Source: Prunella strophiata
Lineage: Eukaryota; Chordata; Aves; Passeriformes; Prunellidae
Assembly: GCA_036583965.1 (NCBI GenBank)
Contig: JAZBQD010000014.1
Span: forward strand, 983,501-1,047,500
Length of the DNA stretch: 64,000 nt
Direction: 5' to 3'
Part shown: positions 14,985 through 28,400 of the stretch, one piece after another
Layout: the number at the start of each line of letters is the position of its first letter
How positions within the stretch are numbered: the stretch's first letter is position 1
The notes under the pieces: model-generated
What the model was told of the DNA's origin: nothing
Seen by the model: the letters and a program-made list of their open reading frames with translations, nothing else
Database searches by the model: none
Position numbers and translations under genes: made by a program

Positions 14985-15322
14985 ACAAACAAATTTGGCA
15001 TGTTTATTAATTTCTGACCGCTCCTAAATACAAATATATGTGGACACCTATTTCCATATAAAGATTAAAAGCCTCTCTCCATCAACTGTGGCAAGCAGTG
15101 AGCTCTCCTTGGTCTCCATGTGAATTATGACAGTGCAGCCTCCTTCAAGGCCAAATCCTATGAAGAATGCTATGTTGTTAACTTCTATATAACATTATTA
15201 TTCACCAGATAATTCATAAATACCAGGTCATAGTTTCACTTAAGTGTGCTGGGTAATTTATCCTTAGAGAGCTGGTGGATTTAAAAAACCCCAAAATTTA
15301 GTCAAATGAGGGTGAAATTCTA
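14985..15322 (-). other. SLC15A5: Probable 3' untranslated region of SLC15A5
   Basis: The stretch after the stop codon is AT-rich and shows no further conserved frame. It runs to the first canonical poly(A) signal in the sense strand, so a 3' UTR of roughly 340 nt is expected. The end coordinate is an estimate of the cleavage site. Transcripts could also use signals further left. Confidence 0.55.
15003..15008 (-). terminator. SLC15A5: Poly(A) signal AATAAA for SLC15A5
   Basis: AATAAA reads on the minus strand about 315 nt after the stop codon. Within 20-45 nt further along the sense strand come TTTGTTTGTTT and TTTCTTTGTG, which fit a GU/U-rich downstream element. A weaker AATAAT variant lies nearer the stop, at about 15192-15201. 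This is sequence-based only. Confidence 0.6.
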
Positions 15323-15467
15323 TCAGTTTTTCTCCACAGGAGACAAAATGGGAGAACTTTCCAGGATAGCATTATAATGCTTGATAACTTTTTCATGCTT
15401 CAAAAGTTTTTCTCCAGGAAGATTTCCTCTGAACCCATTGGTGCAATCCTCATGCAGATTGTTGTAT
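15323..15467 (-). CDS. SLC15A5: SLC15A5 exon 9 (residues 532-579, cytosolic C-terminal tail and stop)
   Basis: The acceptor ATCATCTCCCCCAG precedes 15467, and the first A completes an arginine codon (AG from exon 8). The product [16 protein letters not shown] (532-547) continues into a hydrophilic tail containing LLKHEK and [15 protein letters not shown], ending PVEKN and a stop. The resemblance to the mammalian SLC15A5 tail (R-Y-x-N-L, then R-G-x-N-L, then LL-x-HEK) is moderate but collinear, and the exact phase match makes this exon secure. The tail is Lys/His/Glu rich and contains no transmembrane segment. Confidence 0.88.
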
Positions 15468-18400
15468 CTGGGGGAGATGATACAGAAGGAAAATAACAAA
15501 TTAAGCATCCTTTAAGGTATTAGTTTCTCCCATTGTTTATATATCACTTTAAAAATATTATATAATTATTTATATTATATATAAAAAGTTACAGTGCCTT
15601 CCAAGTCCTGGACTTCAAGGCAACCAAAAAAACAGGAAAATGCAAATATGCATTTCCCTAGAGCCTTTCAGAACTTCAGGATGAGAAGCATCAAACTGGG
15701 TGCAGATGTCAATAATACCTGTTCTGTCCTTTAAAAAAAATTTAATTAACATGCTTTGTTCCCTCAGAGAAATTTTAGTGTATTTTTTCTTATTCCTAGT
15801 TTTAAAGTCTCTTTTCCCCCTCTGCCTAAATCAGTGTTTATTTGAATAGTCCTCACTCTTTTTCCTCCCTGCTCAGAGAATTCTTGTTCTTCAAAAAAAG
15901 AAACAATTACAATTGATTAAAAAAAAAAAAACCAACATATTTCTAGTAAGTCAAAAGTTGCATAATTGAAAAATGCGGTATCTTGATTCTGAAGTGAAAT
16001 CCTGATTTGAAATAAACTTTTTTAAATGTTGGGTTTTCTATTTTTAGCAACACTGGAGGTCAAAAGATTTCTTCATAAAAATGTCAAGCTGTGGTGTAAT
16101 TTTTATTTTTAGTTTAAACCAATTTTATGTTAACATTTTGACAACCAAAACCTCTTAGTTTTCAGCAGTAAATGCCACAAATGAAAACTTCAATTTACAG
16201 AAGATTTCTCTTAAATATATATAAGAATAAAATCCCAAAGGAGGAGCACAAAGTACACTCAGGAGAAATGTTTTTAGTTGTGACCCAGTTCACATTTAAA
16301 ATAAGAGAATCACATTGGAATAATCAACAAGATTAAACTTTGGTTGGTTGGTAAACCAGCTGCAAAGCTGGTGCTTCACATAACAGAAAAAACAACATTT
16401 TTTTGTCAAGAGTTCTAGAAGTGTCCTTGGAGGTTTTCTATTGCTCTCATCCTCACATCCCTGCTTCACCAAGGTTTTCCTCAGAGCTGCCTCCCAAAGC
16501 CAAGAGCCACTTGCACATGACCCCTCCCACCTCTGGTGGCACAGGCTGCTGCCCTCCCTGCTCTTGGCTTTTTATTTATAATGCTGACAACAGAACATTT
16601 ATTTATTTGTCATGCTGACAACAGAAAAGTCACCTGGGATCAAATGCCCCAGAGTTGTGAGTTCCTTGCATTTTACAGGCAAAATACAGGGATTAAACCT
16701 AGGCTCTACAGGTGGCATAAAGTTGTTTTCTGGGAAGGGGCTGAGCAATTCTCTTGTCTCCAGAAGGAAGTTGCTTTCCCCCCATGCCCAGCAGAGTATA
16801 AGAAAATATTTGGGGGTAGTTTTGCTGCAACTGCTGCACACAAGCAGCAATGCAGCTTTCTCACCACCCCTGTGTCCCACACTAAAGGTGTGAGCTCCCA
16901 GGGAGAGCAGCAATGCTTTCTATAATGGGTACAAAACCAAGGCCAGTGGGGGGCAGTTCCATGGCCAGTGTAGCTTTGTGTTCCCATCTGAACTCCCTGC
17001 CGAAAAATTAACATCCTCCTTCCTAGAAAGAATATGATACTCTTCTTTCTTTATGGCTTTTTATATTAATAAAACCCCTTAACTATTTAAGGTTAACTAT
17101 ATCCATTTGTTTCAGGTTTTTTTTAACCTCACCACATTTTTGCTGTGTTATCCCTCTCCCCATGTGATCTATCACTACCAATTCTTTATTACACACTAGT
17201 CCACAGATTTTACAGGAGTTTCTACCTGTTCCTATAAAAAAACCCACCAAGTTTTCATTTTCTCACACGTACCTGTGTGCAATGGCCCAGAACCCCAGGG
17301 TGTTCACCATCATTAAGGAAGCCAAGAAGAAGAAGAATCTCTCCAGTTTGCCTTCATGCAGCAAGTGTGGGAACCAGCTGCCTGGTGAAGGAGAGATTTG
17401 CAGCAGCATTAGTTTGCCTTGCAGCACAAGACGTGGCTCATGTGGAATGCACAAAGATAACTCAATGTGAGACACAATCCCCACAGGTGCTCTGACCCCC
17501 ATGTGGCTGTTTTCCTTCTCTCAGCACCCATGGGGGTTTTTGAGACTGCTCTTGCTTTGCAGACAGGCAGTAGAGAGCCAAAGGAACTAAAGAACTTCCC
17601 TAAAAAATCTGAAGTGTAGTGGAAATCCAGTCCTGCACAGTGGCATCCTATGCACACAGCTAAATCTAAGTCAGCTGTGAAAATCTCAGGAACAGCTAGA
17701 ATTAAGGTGGGCTGTAGAAATCCTTATTTGTGTCTTTCATGATTTCAATAGTCTCTTTTTAATAGAAAGGGTTTTAAAAGAGATTTTTAAAACTCAAAAT
17801 AGTCAAAGCATTCACTCAGTGCCTTGGATGGTGCTCCATTACCAAGATACCATCTGACTTTACCTCTCTTTACAGCTGCCTTTACCCATGAGCCTGTAAA
17901 GTGTCCTTTTCTTCCATTCAGTGTTTATTTACACAAATCAGACCCTTTTCAACCAAGGCTTTTGGAACAGTGTCTGGGCCATTTTGGAACTCCTTTCAGC
18001 AGAGGACAGTGCACACCTACACACACACAGAGGCTTCCCTGCCTGTGCATTCCTGTGCACCCCAGTTTGTGGCTGTTTTGCTTTCAGTGCTGTTCACTGC
18101 AACCAGTCTGCAGACAAGCTCAGGTGGCAAATAACTTTTGAAATCAAAGTGGTTAAAAAACCCCCAGTCCCAGTCAGTCTGCAACTGAAGGCAATCAGTA
18201 CCTGAAGTGCCAGAATCAACTGCAGCAAAACCATCAAACCAAGGTGAAAACAAAATTTCCAGTAGAAAATGGAGCTACAGAGAATAGCAGAGACCTATAC
18301 AGTGCTGTAATGACCATGTACATTATTTGGGAATATTTAACAGGATATTTATTGCCTTTGAGGAAGGCAGATAGACTGTCTTCATTAGCAGTTAATGAAG

Positions 18401-21400
18401 AAATGCAGAATTTGAAAGTGCTGGTGCAGAGAATGTGATGTCCACACTCTCCACAGCTCAGGGGGGTTCACATCAGAGCAGCTCCCATTAACAGCTGGAA
18501 CACATCAGACATGAGCTTATTTTTTGTTGTTTAGCTCCCTCTAAAAAGAATTCAGTTGCTTTCATGCTCCAAGATCATTCTGTGATGCAAATCAGAGATT
18601 ATTAGGAGATTTAAATTAAAAGGATACCCTGATCTGAACTACACCTGCACCAGTGTGCCCAAAGTCACCTTTCCCCTGCATGAAAGCCTGGTATCAAATC
18701 CTGCCCATCTAAATAATGTGGCTCTCCACCCCTTGAATGAGCTAATGGGGAAAGAAGGAAAAGCAGCCCTCTTACCACAGCTATATTGTAAAAAACCTGC
18801 TGGCCTTAACAGATCTTTTGGCCACTAATGCCACTTTTACACACTGATTCCCATCCTTAGATTGTTAATGTATTTTCTAATTGGAGACAAAGAGCAGTTC
18901 CACAGCACGGGAGAGACACCAGTCAAAGGATTACACCCTGCCAAACACACGTTGATGTATTTACATTCTTCTCTTCCCTTCACATCTTAGGGTTATAAAC
19001 ACATTTCTTTCCAGAGCTGTTGCCTTTAGCTCTCCAGGGACTGACAGAGAACAAGTGCCATCAGTTTCCCTAAGCTCCTGCCCAGTTCTCTCCATGCCAG
19101 TGTTGCCTTTTTGCTCATCACAGAGCAGCACCACCACACCTCTGCCTGCTCCCTTCCTTTTGCAGTGTTATCTCAGAGCCAGTTTTAAAAACCTTTCATC
19201 TAACACTGTAAGCTGACTGAGCTCCTAGGTGCTGTAACTTCATTTTAGTAGCTTATAAACTTTTACTGTCATCATTCACAATCAGGTAGTTTTTCATTTT
19301 GCATCCCCCAGGGGCCAATAGAAGGCAGAGACAGAGCATGTGGATGTGAAGAAAGAAATCAGGCATGGGGGTCTGCACTGCAGCCTGTCAAAGCAGAGTT
19401 CACACTGGCTGCTGGCTCATCCACCTTGGCTGGGCTAGCTGCAGGAGCTTCCTCATGGAATGGCATTTACAGTGGAACCTGAGCAGAAAACATAGCCTTA
19501 AAAACTTAATAAAAACAATTTTGCAGCTTCTTGAGTTTCAAAGGTCTATTTGCACTATTCTCTGTCTTATCACTGATAAAAGCACCAGAGAAAAGCACTG
19601 ACAGTGGTTCTGTGAGGGTAGGATGGCAGCCTGGCCAGCAGATCTGGCTTCTACTCCCACTTCTCCATGGCCTGGGTCAAAGGTCCTTGCTCTGTCTCCT
19701 CCCTGCTTCTTTTAGGAGTTGCTAGTGTTTAAACAGTGAGGTCAGGATAATGACAGAGAGCCTTTGGAAAATCCAAATTATCAACAGCACAGGCAGGGAC
19801 AAAATCAGACAGGATATGGTGATGCTCCAGCTGACATAGAGCACGCTTTTTCTCTCTAGCTTCCTGCTCTGTCCAAAGCAAGAGATGGAATCAAGGCTTT
19901 CTTTTCCTCTCAGAGAGGGACAGCAAGGCTTGTTGTCCCTTCCTCCACAGAGGAACAAGGATGGCAGCAGTCCTAAGGATATCCAGACTATAATCCTTCC
20001 AGTACACATTTTCATCAGTGGATGCAGCAAAAATGAATATAACCCTTTCCTACTTTCAGCCAAAAAAAAAAATAAAATTAGTTCTCACTCTTTTCCTTTT
20101 AATTTTTTTTTCCCCATGAAATAGGGGATAAACCTGGACTACACTTATAGTCACTTTACAGAGAAACCTCTCCTCTGCTTGCAGGAAGTCTTGAGAGAAG
20201 AATCATCAGTGCTAGAACTTCACCCACCAAAACACCAAACTTTGGTGTCAGGCACCAAAACTCCCTCCAGATCTTCAGATGCTCTCCCCCCTGACCCCAC
20301 TGACACCTCCCACAAGCTGTCTGCAGACTCCAGCAGCCTCCTCTGACTGCCTGGGGGTTCATACTCTCAGGATCTCACTCTCAGCCATGAACATCAGGGG
20401 CTCCCTGGGCCAGTTTTTGGTTTTGCTGGAATTAGGCACCCTGGGCACTGCTGTGATTGAAGAGTCCAGCACTTGCCCATCCTTGCCTCAGCATGCAACA
20501 TGCTAACAATTCACTTTTCCCCAAAAGATACTGCCTTTGGGCTCTGTGCATCCTTTTCTTTTCTGTGGAGATTGCCAACAGAAGTGGCAATTACAAGGTT
20601 GGTTTGTCACACAGATAATTGCTCACTGGGAATTAACTTTCTGCAACAAGCTCCTGATTTCCATTTTTATTCCAACAATAGAAATACTTAGCAGCATGAA
20701 TCACCACAAAGAAACAGAAGTTTCCTTTAGGTGCATTATTTTAAACAGACTTTCTCTACTGGTTAGAGGTGAATTGCTTATGTATTTTATGGCAAATTTA
20801 GAACAAGTTAGAAAATGAAGCCTAGGCAGAGTCTGTTCCTCAAGTCTGCTCTGCAATCATGGAAATAAAGCACCTGGTAAACTTTCACTGACATGTTGGA
20901 GTCCTTTTGTTATTAATTTTGCATCAAAATTGCTCAGTTAGTCCAGGAAAAAGGAATAATTTACAATATCAAGAGGAAACAACTGATCCTACCAAACCAG
21001 GCAGAAGTGGAGGTGAAGCAGAGATTAGGACAAAAACTTTCCTGGGCTGTTTCTGGTGGGTGACTGAGAGCAAGGAGCTGCTGACAACACCAGCCATTGA
21101 ACAAAACCTGAAAAGGGCCAGACTTTGACAAATATTAGAGCACACAACATTTCTGCTGCTCTGGTGGCACCCTCAGAGAGCTCAAGGGAAAGTTGCACAG
21201 GGAGGCATGCAGGATTTTTTGCTGATTTTTTTGCACTATCCTATTTGATTATGGGGGAAACCTTGAAGAAAAAGCAGGACAGTCACATGCCAGAAGTTAC
21301 TCTATCCTGTACCATTCCTGCATTTTTGCAGCCATCCTGCAACCTATGCTATGAGTATAGAAAAAAATAAATTCATATTTTAAAAAAGGTTTGTACTGCC

Positions 21401-22370
21401 TTCCTTAATTTCATGAACTTAGTAGGCAAATATTTCATGTTTAATCATATTCAAATTAAAGTCTCACTCTGCCTCTAATCCCTATTAGCTAAGTAGGCAC
21501 CAGTGGCCACCACCATCTGGACTGCAAGAAATATCCTTTAGCTTTATCATCTTTGGTATTTAGAATCACACAAGTCAAAAATGATAAAAAGAACCAAAAA
21601 ACCCAAACTCAAACCACAAACCTCAGTGATTTTCTAAATACAAGCAGGAAAACTGTGTCTGGGACAGTTTCCTTCCTCTGACCTTTTTTTTATTTCTATT
21701 TCTTTCTTACATATTTATATTAATATTTTTAGAGAAATATATTCTGAAATGATTGGCATAAGAGGACAGGTTTTGTCTTGCATCTTCTTCCGTTAAAATG
21801 TTAGGAGAGGTAAGAGATCCAAAAGAAAGCAGTTTCCCAGCTTGTACTGAAAATATCACTGTCACCCATCATCTGTTTGCACTCGTCAGATTTTTTAAAA
21901 AAAGTCTCATTTTATCATATTCACACCATCCTCCATAGATGCGTTAAAAATGATTAATGCAGCTTTGACTGTGACTGATATCTGATCAACTCTGCCAATA
22001 AAAACCCAAATAAAATTCTAAACTGGTGGCATAAAATAGGATATAAAAATGTTTAAATTTTGTCAACACCCTCTGTGCTTCAACACTTCAAAATACACAG
22101 TGGAGGATCTACTTCCCTGCAGGAACATGGAAAAAAACATGGTCTCAGTGCTCAGAGATGGGAGAACCAGAAATAGTCTTGGCTCAGGTTTTAGTGAAAC
22201 AAGAATCATGGGACAAGACAAAAGCATTCATAGCCCAGGAGTCACTCACTAAGCCTTGTTAAATCTTACAGAACCATTTCAACACTATCCTCTCCTGCAG
22301 CAAAAGAGAAAGAACTTGCTCTTCCAATATAAATAAATTAGTAAATTAGTTGAGCCTTTTTTTAAGGAAG

Positions 22371-22402
<32 letters not shown>

Positions 22403-25400
22403 TTCTGGTTGGTTTGCTTTACTCCCAGTTTCATAAATTGTCCAGATACTGAATATTTACAAGCTCTTTAAACAGATCTGAAAAAAAAAAAAAAAAAAAA
22501 AGAGTGAGTAAAAAAAATCTTAAGTTGTGTCATTGGGCTGCTATTTGACTTGAGAGGCCACAAATTTGTTCCCTACAGCAGTCATCTTTAGTGGGTTCAT
22601 TAGGCAACCACTAGGTTTTAATAAATTAAAAAAAAATATTTTGCTGATTGTAATGAGCACCAAAGTCCACTGTAAGAAGCTGTCCACCGTAAAAATTGTG
22701 TGTATAACTTTTCTTAACAAACTAGGGGAAAACCAAAACTGAGCCTAAAATGCATCTTTTGTTTAGCTATAGTCTATCCCCACCTCCAAAAGTCTGATCC
22801 TAAACCTACTCTGACTGAGGAGTCAGCAGGACAACAGCCTGGGATGGGCAGAGGAGCATTAGAACACAAATGAACTCACAGGAACATCAGCATCATTTAC
22901 AAGCTGTGAACTGAGGGATAACTTGGAATTATTGATCTTATTCAAGCAAGGAACACTGAGAAAGAGATACCCAGTGAGACCCTAATTATTTTTAAAAATA
23001 AAAAGTGAGAGCCCAGTAATATGTTGTTTACATATTAATAGGGCAAGTAATCTCTAACACTCCCCTAACTAGAGCAATCACTAAGAATTTTTCATTTGAT
23101 TTTCCCTTTTCAAGTTTTGCAGAGGACTTTTCCTGCTTAGCAGTAGTCATTACAGCATCTTAATCTGAATACAGAGTGTCACTGATTCCCTTGGAAATTC
23201 CAGAGTGACTTTTGCTCAGGATAATGGTGCAGTCATTTCCACCTACAGGAACAGCAGGTCTGACAAAGTTTAACAAAGACAGCTTTGGAAAAAGAAAAAA
23301 AGAAAAAAAAGAAAAGAAAAGCTAAAGTTGAGAAGTTTGCCACCCAACTTTCTAAGAGTGAGGCATATTTTAGCCAGGAAACTTTTCAATTTGCTCAAGA
23401 ATCCTGAGCAAAAGAAGTTAGAGTGTAGCAACTGCAGCCTGTGGAGAATTTAGGGATTTCAGCCTTCTTGGTCTCACAGCCAGGATAAAACTCACCATCT
23501 CTGTTAAAACAGTATTTCTGGCAAGAACAAACTTTTTATGAATCAATTAAATTATTTCATATAGACTCACAAAACAAGGATCAATCACCTTGATGGAAAA
23601 CCAGACAAAAATCTACTGAATTGCAAATCAAATGCAAAAATTTGTTTATTCTATCACAGAGTACAGAAATACTCAGTAAAGAAATTAATTACATAATAGT
23701 GACACAACATAGGCAAAATATTTTGGTGCTGACATTATGCTTAATTATTTTGCAATTATTTAATTACTTCCAAAGTCAAATTGCAGTAAAATGTCAGTTT
23801 TACTAAATATTTCAGTCTCATAAAAATTAAAAGTTTCCATATTTTGGACGGGGGGGGGAGAGGAAAAAAAAAATCAGCAACAGTCTGTCTCAAACTGTTT
23901 GCTTAATTTACCCCATACTACACTGAACACACAGTAATTAAAAACAACTTTTTCCACCAGGGGATATTGAAGGAGCTCAGTTCTCCACACTGGATGGCTT
24001 GGGGCTTAATAGCTCCTTGCCTGATTCATTTGTGTAGGCATTCCTGTTTTTTTACCCATCTCCAGGTGATGTTTTACACCTTGTAATAAAACTTTAATTG
24101 AATTTTTGACTTAAAAACAGGACTGCATGTCAAAGCATCGTTTGTTTGTTCAGATCTTGTGAGTAGGAATAAAAATTTCTTGTCACACTTTGAAAACACC
24201 CACTTCTGCTTGATTTTAAATTACGTTATTCTTCACATGGGAAAGAGAAGAACCCAAAACTTTAACCCTAAACAGTTACAAAATCCTGCACCAATTGCAG
24301 TTGTGGTCTCTAATGAAAAGTTCTCTAACTGTTCCACCAGAGTTTGTCAATGGCATCTTCAGAAATATTTCTTCAGCAGTGGGACTATTTCAAATTTGTG
24401 AACAAATTTGGGATGCCTGTCCCTCAGCTCAAGAACTCCAGTGCTTTACTTGTTAAGTTTACTTGTGAAAAAAAGTATTTTCTGTATTGAACAAAGATTC
24501 AGCAGCAAAGGAAAAATGACTTTAAGACATTCCTGGCTTATTTTGAAAGTCAGTAACCCAGGAACAACTGCAGTTCAGAGCTTCCACTAAATGCACCTCA
24601 ACAGGCTGAACCTGCAGTAACTCCTTTTGAAACAGGAAGATTTCTGGGAATTGCAGCATTCATCTGCAAAAGGGCAAGCCCACAGTGAGACAGCACTGTC
24701 ACAGGATCTGACTGTTCCAAAAGCTGGGAAAAGTCAGAGGAACCAGTGGGTCCAGGAGAGTGAACTCCCCAGACAGCTTTGACCCCCATGACCCTGGGAC
24801 AGACAAGAAGGAATATTCTCCATTCTTTAAAGCTCAGATCTTACTCTTGAGGCCAGAGGCTTCCATGTAAGTGTGAAAAACATGAATGTACTTCTTCATG
24901 AACACAAAAAAAGTGCTTCCTAGCCAATTTATTTTCAGTCTTCCAGAACAGAAGTACAGAGATTGGACAGGAGGACTTCCTGCAAGATGCCATCCTCTAA
25001 TTACTCCGACTATCAAAACTAAGATGACTCATTAAAATTGGATGAATACAGCTGGAAGGCTATTTCCTATCTTAATTCCATCTTAATTGTGGGAGCAAAT
25101 CAATAAAACTTTGGCATCCCTTTTAATTCTGCTGCCTGATTCTCCAAATCAATAATATTAGAAAACTGCTCAGGAGCAGCCATCATGAGCACTCTTACCT
25201 TGAGTGCCTGCGTGGGCTGTCTGAACAAAGAGAGCTCCCATAAAGCAGCCAGCTCCATTAAAGAGAGCCAAAAAATGCATGGAAATCCCTCTCATTCTTT
25301 CAGGCACAAGCTGGAATGAAAGTAAGGAACCTTAGGAAGGAAGCAGATACAGTTACAAGTTAAAAAAAACCCCAAAAACAAAAAAAACCAACAACAACAA

Positions 25401-28400
25401 AAACAAGCCCTCAAAAAAACCCCAAAAAACAAAACAAAACAATAAAAAACCCAAACAAAAATCAACAAAACAAAAAAACCCACAAAAAAACCCAAAAAAC
25501 CCAAAAACAACAACAAAAAACCACCACCACCAACAAAAAAAACCCAAAAAACAAAACCCAAAAACCCCCAAAACAAAAAAAACACCCCCAAAACCAAAAA
25601 ACCACCCCCAAAACAATAAAAACCCACCACCCCCAAAACAAAACAAAAAAAACAAAAAACCAAACCAAACCCAAAAAAAGAAGCAAAAAAAAACCCCAAA
25701 ACAAAACCCAAAAAATAACCCAAAACAAATCACCAAAAAATAATTAAAAAAAAAAACCACCAAGAAAAAACACACCACAAAACATAGAGTTAAATGATGT
25801 TAAGTACATAGATAACACAGAAAAAATTCAAAGCATCTCTATTAGTGAATTTCCATATTTTCTGCAGAGAATGTACTTGCTGCAGAAGAGCAATCAGATG
25901 TACCTGACAACATGTTAATATGTACCCTGCAACAAAGCATTAGCTAAGCTGCTTAAATGAATATCTGTGATAAACTATCCACATCCCACAAGCACACAAA
26001 GATCTTTCACCCAGACATTTGCTTGCACCTTTTAAAACCTCAGGCAAGAGCAAAGAAACACCACCACAGCCAGTAAAAGCATGAAGACAAAGGATGTGAT
26101 GTTTAACTGCAGAACAGCAGGACCTTCTATCTCAGAGCCAGTGCAGCACAGCCACTTGTAAATACTTCCAAAATCTAGAGCTCTGCCTTGATTTGGACAG
26201 TTAGCTTGCTTTACCTTGAGGCTGGACAATGCTCCTGGTCCCTGGTGTGCAGCCCCCAGGCTCACTGGCTCATTTTTAAGACCTCATTCCTCACTTTCTT
26301 GCCAGAAGGCTAAACCAGAAGCTTTGGTGGAGAGGGGAAGCTGCAGCATGCTGCTGTAGCATGGATGCCTATAAATAATCCCACCAGCTCTAATTTGGCT
26401 GTAACAGCAGGACTTTATGATAGCTGTTCTTTTTTTGTGCAATTTTCACTGATCACCAAAATCCTTTTGTTTCCTAATTTCACTCCTTGAGTTCTCCTCC
26501 ACTTTTTCTCCAACCCCAGAGTGTCCCCACCTGCTTCATTTGTTGAATTAGAATGACCCCCATACTGAAAAACTTGCCAGTAGAGGATCCTATCTGGATG
26601 CTGAGTTGCCTGAAGCACCTCTGAATACAAATGAAACTTTGCAATCACCATCTTTAATTGGGATGTCCAAATGAGAGCTTTGAAAACTTATGGAAGAAAA
26701 AAAAATACCAGGGACGGTGTTTTCTTCCTCACTCACAATAGGAACCAGAAGCCTGATGGCAAGAGAAAGCAGGTGAGCCTGGGTCACCATCTGTAGATGC
26801 AACAGCCTGAAGCATTGTACAGCTAAACTGAGACCCTAAAAGACTTAAAAGTTTCTGGTTGTTCCTCCCTTCTAAAAGCAAGGATGCAAAACATGCATCT
26901 TGGTCAAAGTCAGCCTGGCTAATTGCATCCTGCTTACCTAAATTGCTCCTGCTGTTTCAATAGCCTGCTCCACTGCCTCCCTTTCCCCACGGTGCTGCTG
27001 GGAACTGCTCAACAGCTGCTGCATTTCCCCCTGGAGATTATTGCAATTTATTGGTGGGCAAAGCCATCCCCAATATATCCTCTAACTAACAGAGCTGTAG
27101 CTTCCTGGTTCAAACCAAGCTGGGGTTACAAATTCAGCCTGTCAAAGGCTGGTGAGAACTTTGTAGCACTGTGGAGGAGAGCAATACCATTGTTTGATTT
27201 TATTTTTAAGACTTCCTAGTGGCAGATATTATTTTGAGATGCTTGTGCCACCTGAAGCAGATGATTATTCAAAACTCCTATTAACAAGATAATGAAATAT
27301 ATTGTAAAAACACGTTTTTAAGTATCAGGGACCAAATTATAGAATAGCTTGGGTTGGGAGGGACTTCAAAGGTCCTCCAGTTCCAACCCCATTGCTATGG
27401 GCAGGGACACCTTCCACTAAACCAGGCTAATGAGAGCCCAGCCTGGCCTTGAACACTGCCAGGGATGGGAGAGTCACAGCTTCTCTGGGTAACCTGTGCC
27501 AAAGCCTCACCACCCTCCCAGTACAGATTTTCCTCCTGATATCTGGTCTGAACCTACTCTCAGTCTGAAGCTGTTCCCCTTTCTCCTGTCACTACATGCC
27601 CTTGCAAATAATTTCTCTCTATCCCTCTTGCAGGCTCTTGTCCAGTGAAATGACACAATTAAGTCACCTTGAAGCCTTCTCTTTTCCAGGCTGAACAACC
27701 TCAATAAGAGAGGTCCTAATGAAGATAAAAGAGTTCAATGTGCCAAATCTAACTTCTCTAACCAAGCTATCTCCTTTCTTCCCTCTGCTTAAGAGTGAAC
27801 ATTTCCCTCCTCAGCTTGGATCATGCACTTTCAGGTCCAGTAAATTATTGTAATAATTGAATTTGACCTTCTGCATAAGAAAGGCAGTGAAATGTCAGGA
27901 AAGGTGAGAGAGCTGTGCAAGGATCTAGGCTGTCACTGACATCCAGAGATTCACTGAATGGCTCCTGAGCAGCAATTCAGTTCAGACTGAAGTGGAAAGC
28001 CAGAGCTCAGCTCAGAAGCCTGAGTGCAGAGGCTGGAGATGGGTCAGTGAACCTCAGCCAGTGCAAGACCTGGGGAAAACCAGGCTCCTCTCCAGCAGCA
28101 GCTGCAAGTCCCAGACTGCAGAGGGCTGGCTTGCCCTGCCTGCACAGCCAATTCACTCTGTGACAAACAGGGCCATGCACTGAATGCAGACCTCCTTCCC
28201 CATCAGCTACAGCAATAGCCTCGTTTAGGCACCTCCCTTTAGCTTTTATCTGCAAGTCTTTAGGCTTAGTCCCATTTAGCTGGGCTCTTAAGTCACACCT
28301 CTCACTTCAGCTCTAAGCACGATGCTTAATCCCTACTTAAATGGGGCAGGACAGCTTTTCTTCCTAAGAAATTATAACCACAATCCTTTAAAAAAGGTCT

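Noticed and set aside
16403..17014. Open frames on both strands just left of exon 8
   Set aside because: Four frames overlap with no family resemblance. The region is intron 8.
17263..17273. Alternative end of SLC15A5 by reading through the exon 8 donor to a nearby TGA
   Set aside because: A good donor (GTACGT) and a phase-matched, family-like exon 9 at 15467-15323 are present. The read-through form could at most be a minor variant.
25292..25778. Three long overlapping minus-strand open frames made of Phe, Gly, Val, Leu, Trp and Cys
   Set aside because: They are produced by the A/C-only tract, which cannot contain stop codons easily on the minus strand. The translation is pure low complexity.
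27109..27118. GGTTCAAACC, similar to a tRNA B box
   Set aside because: No matching A box or cloverleaf can be drawn around it.
27507..27704. 65-codon minus-strand open frame
   Set aside because: It lies within the CR1 3' fragment and does not correspond to an intact LINE protein.
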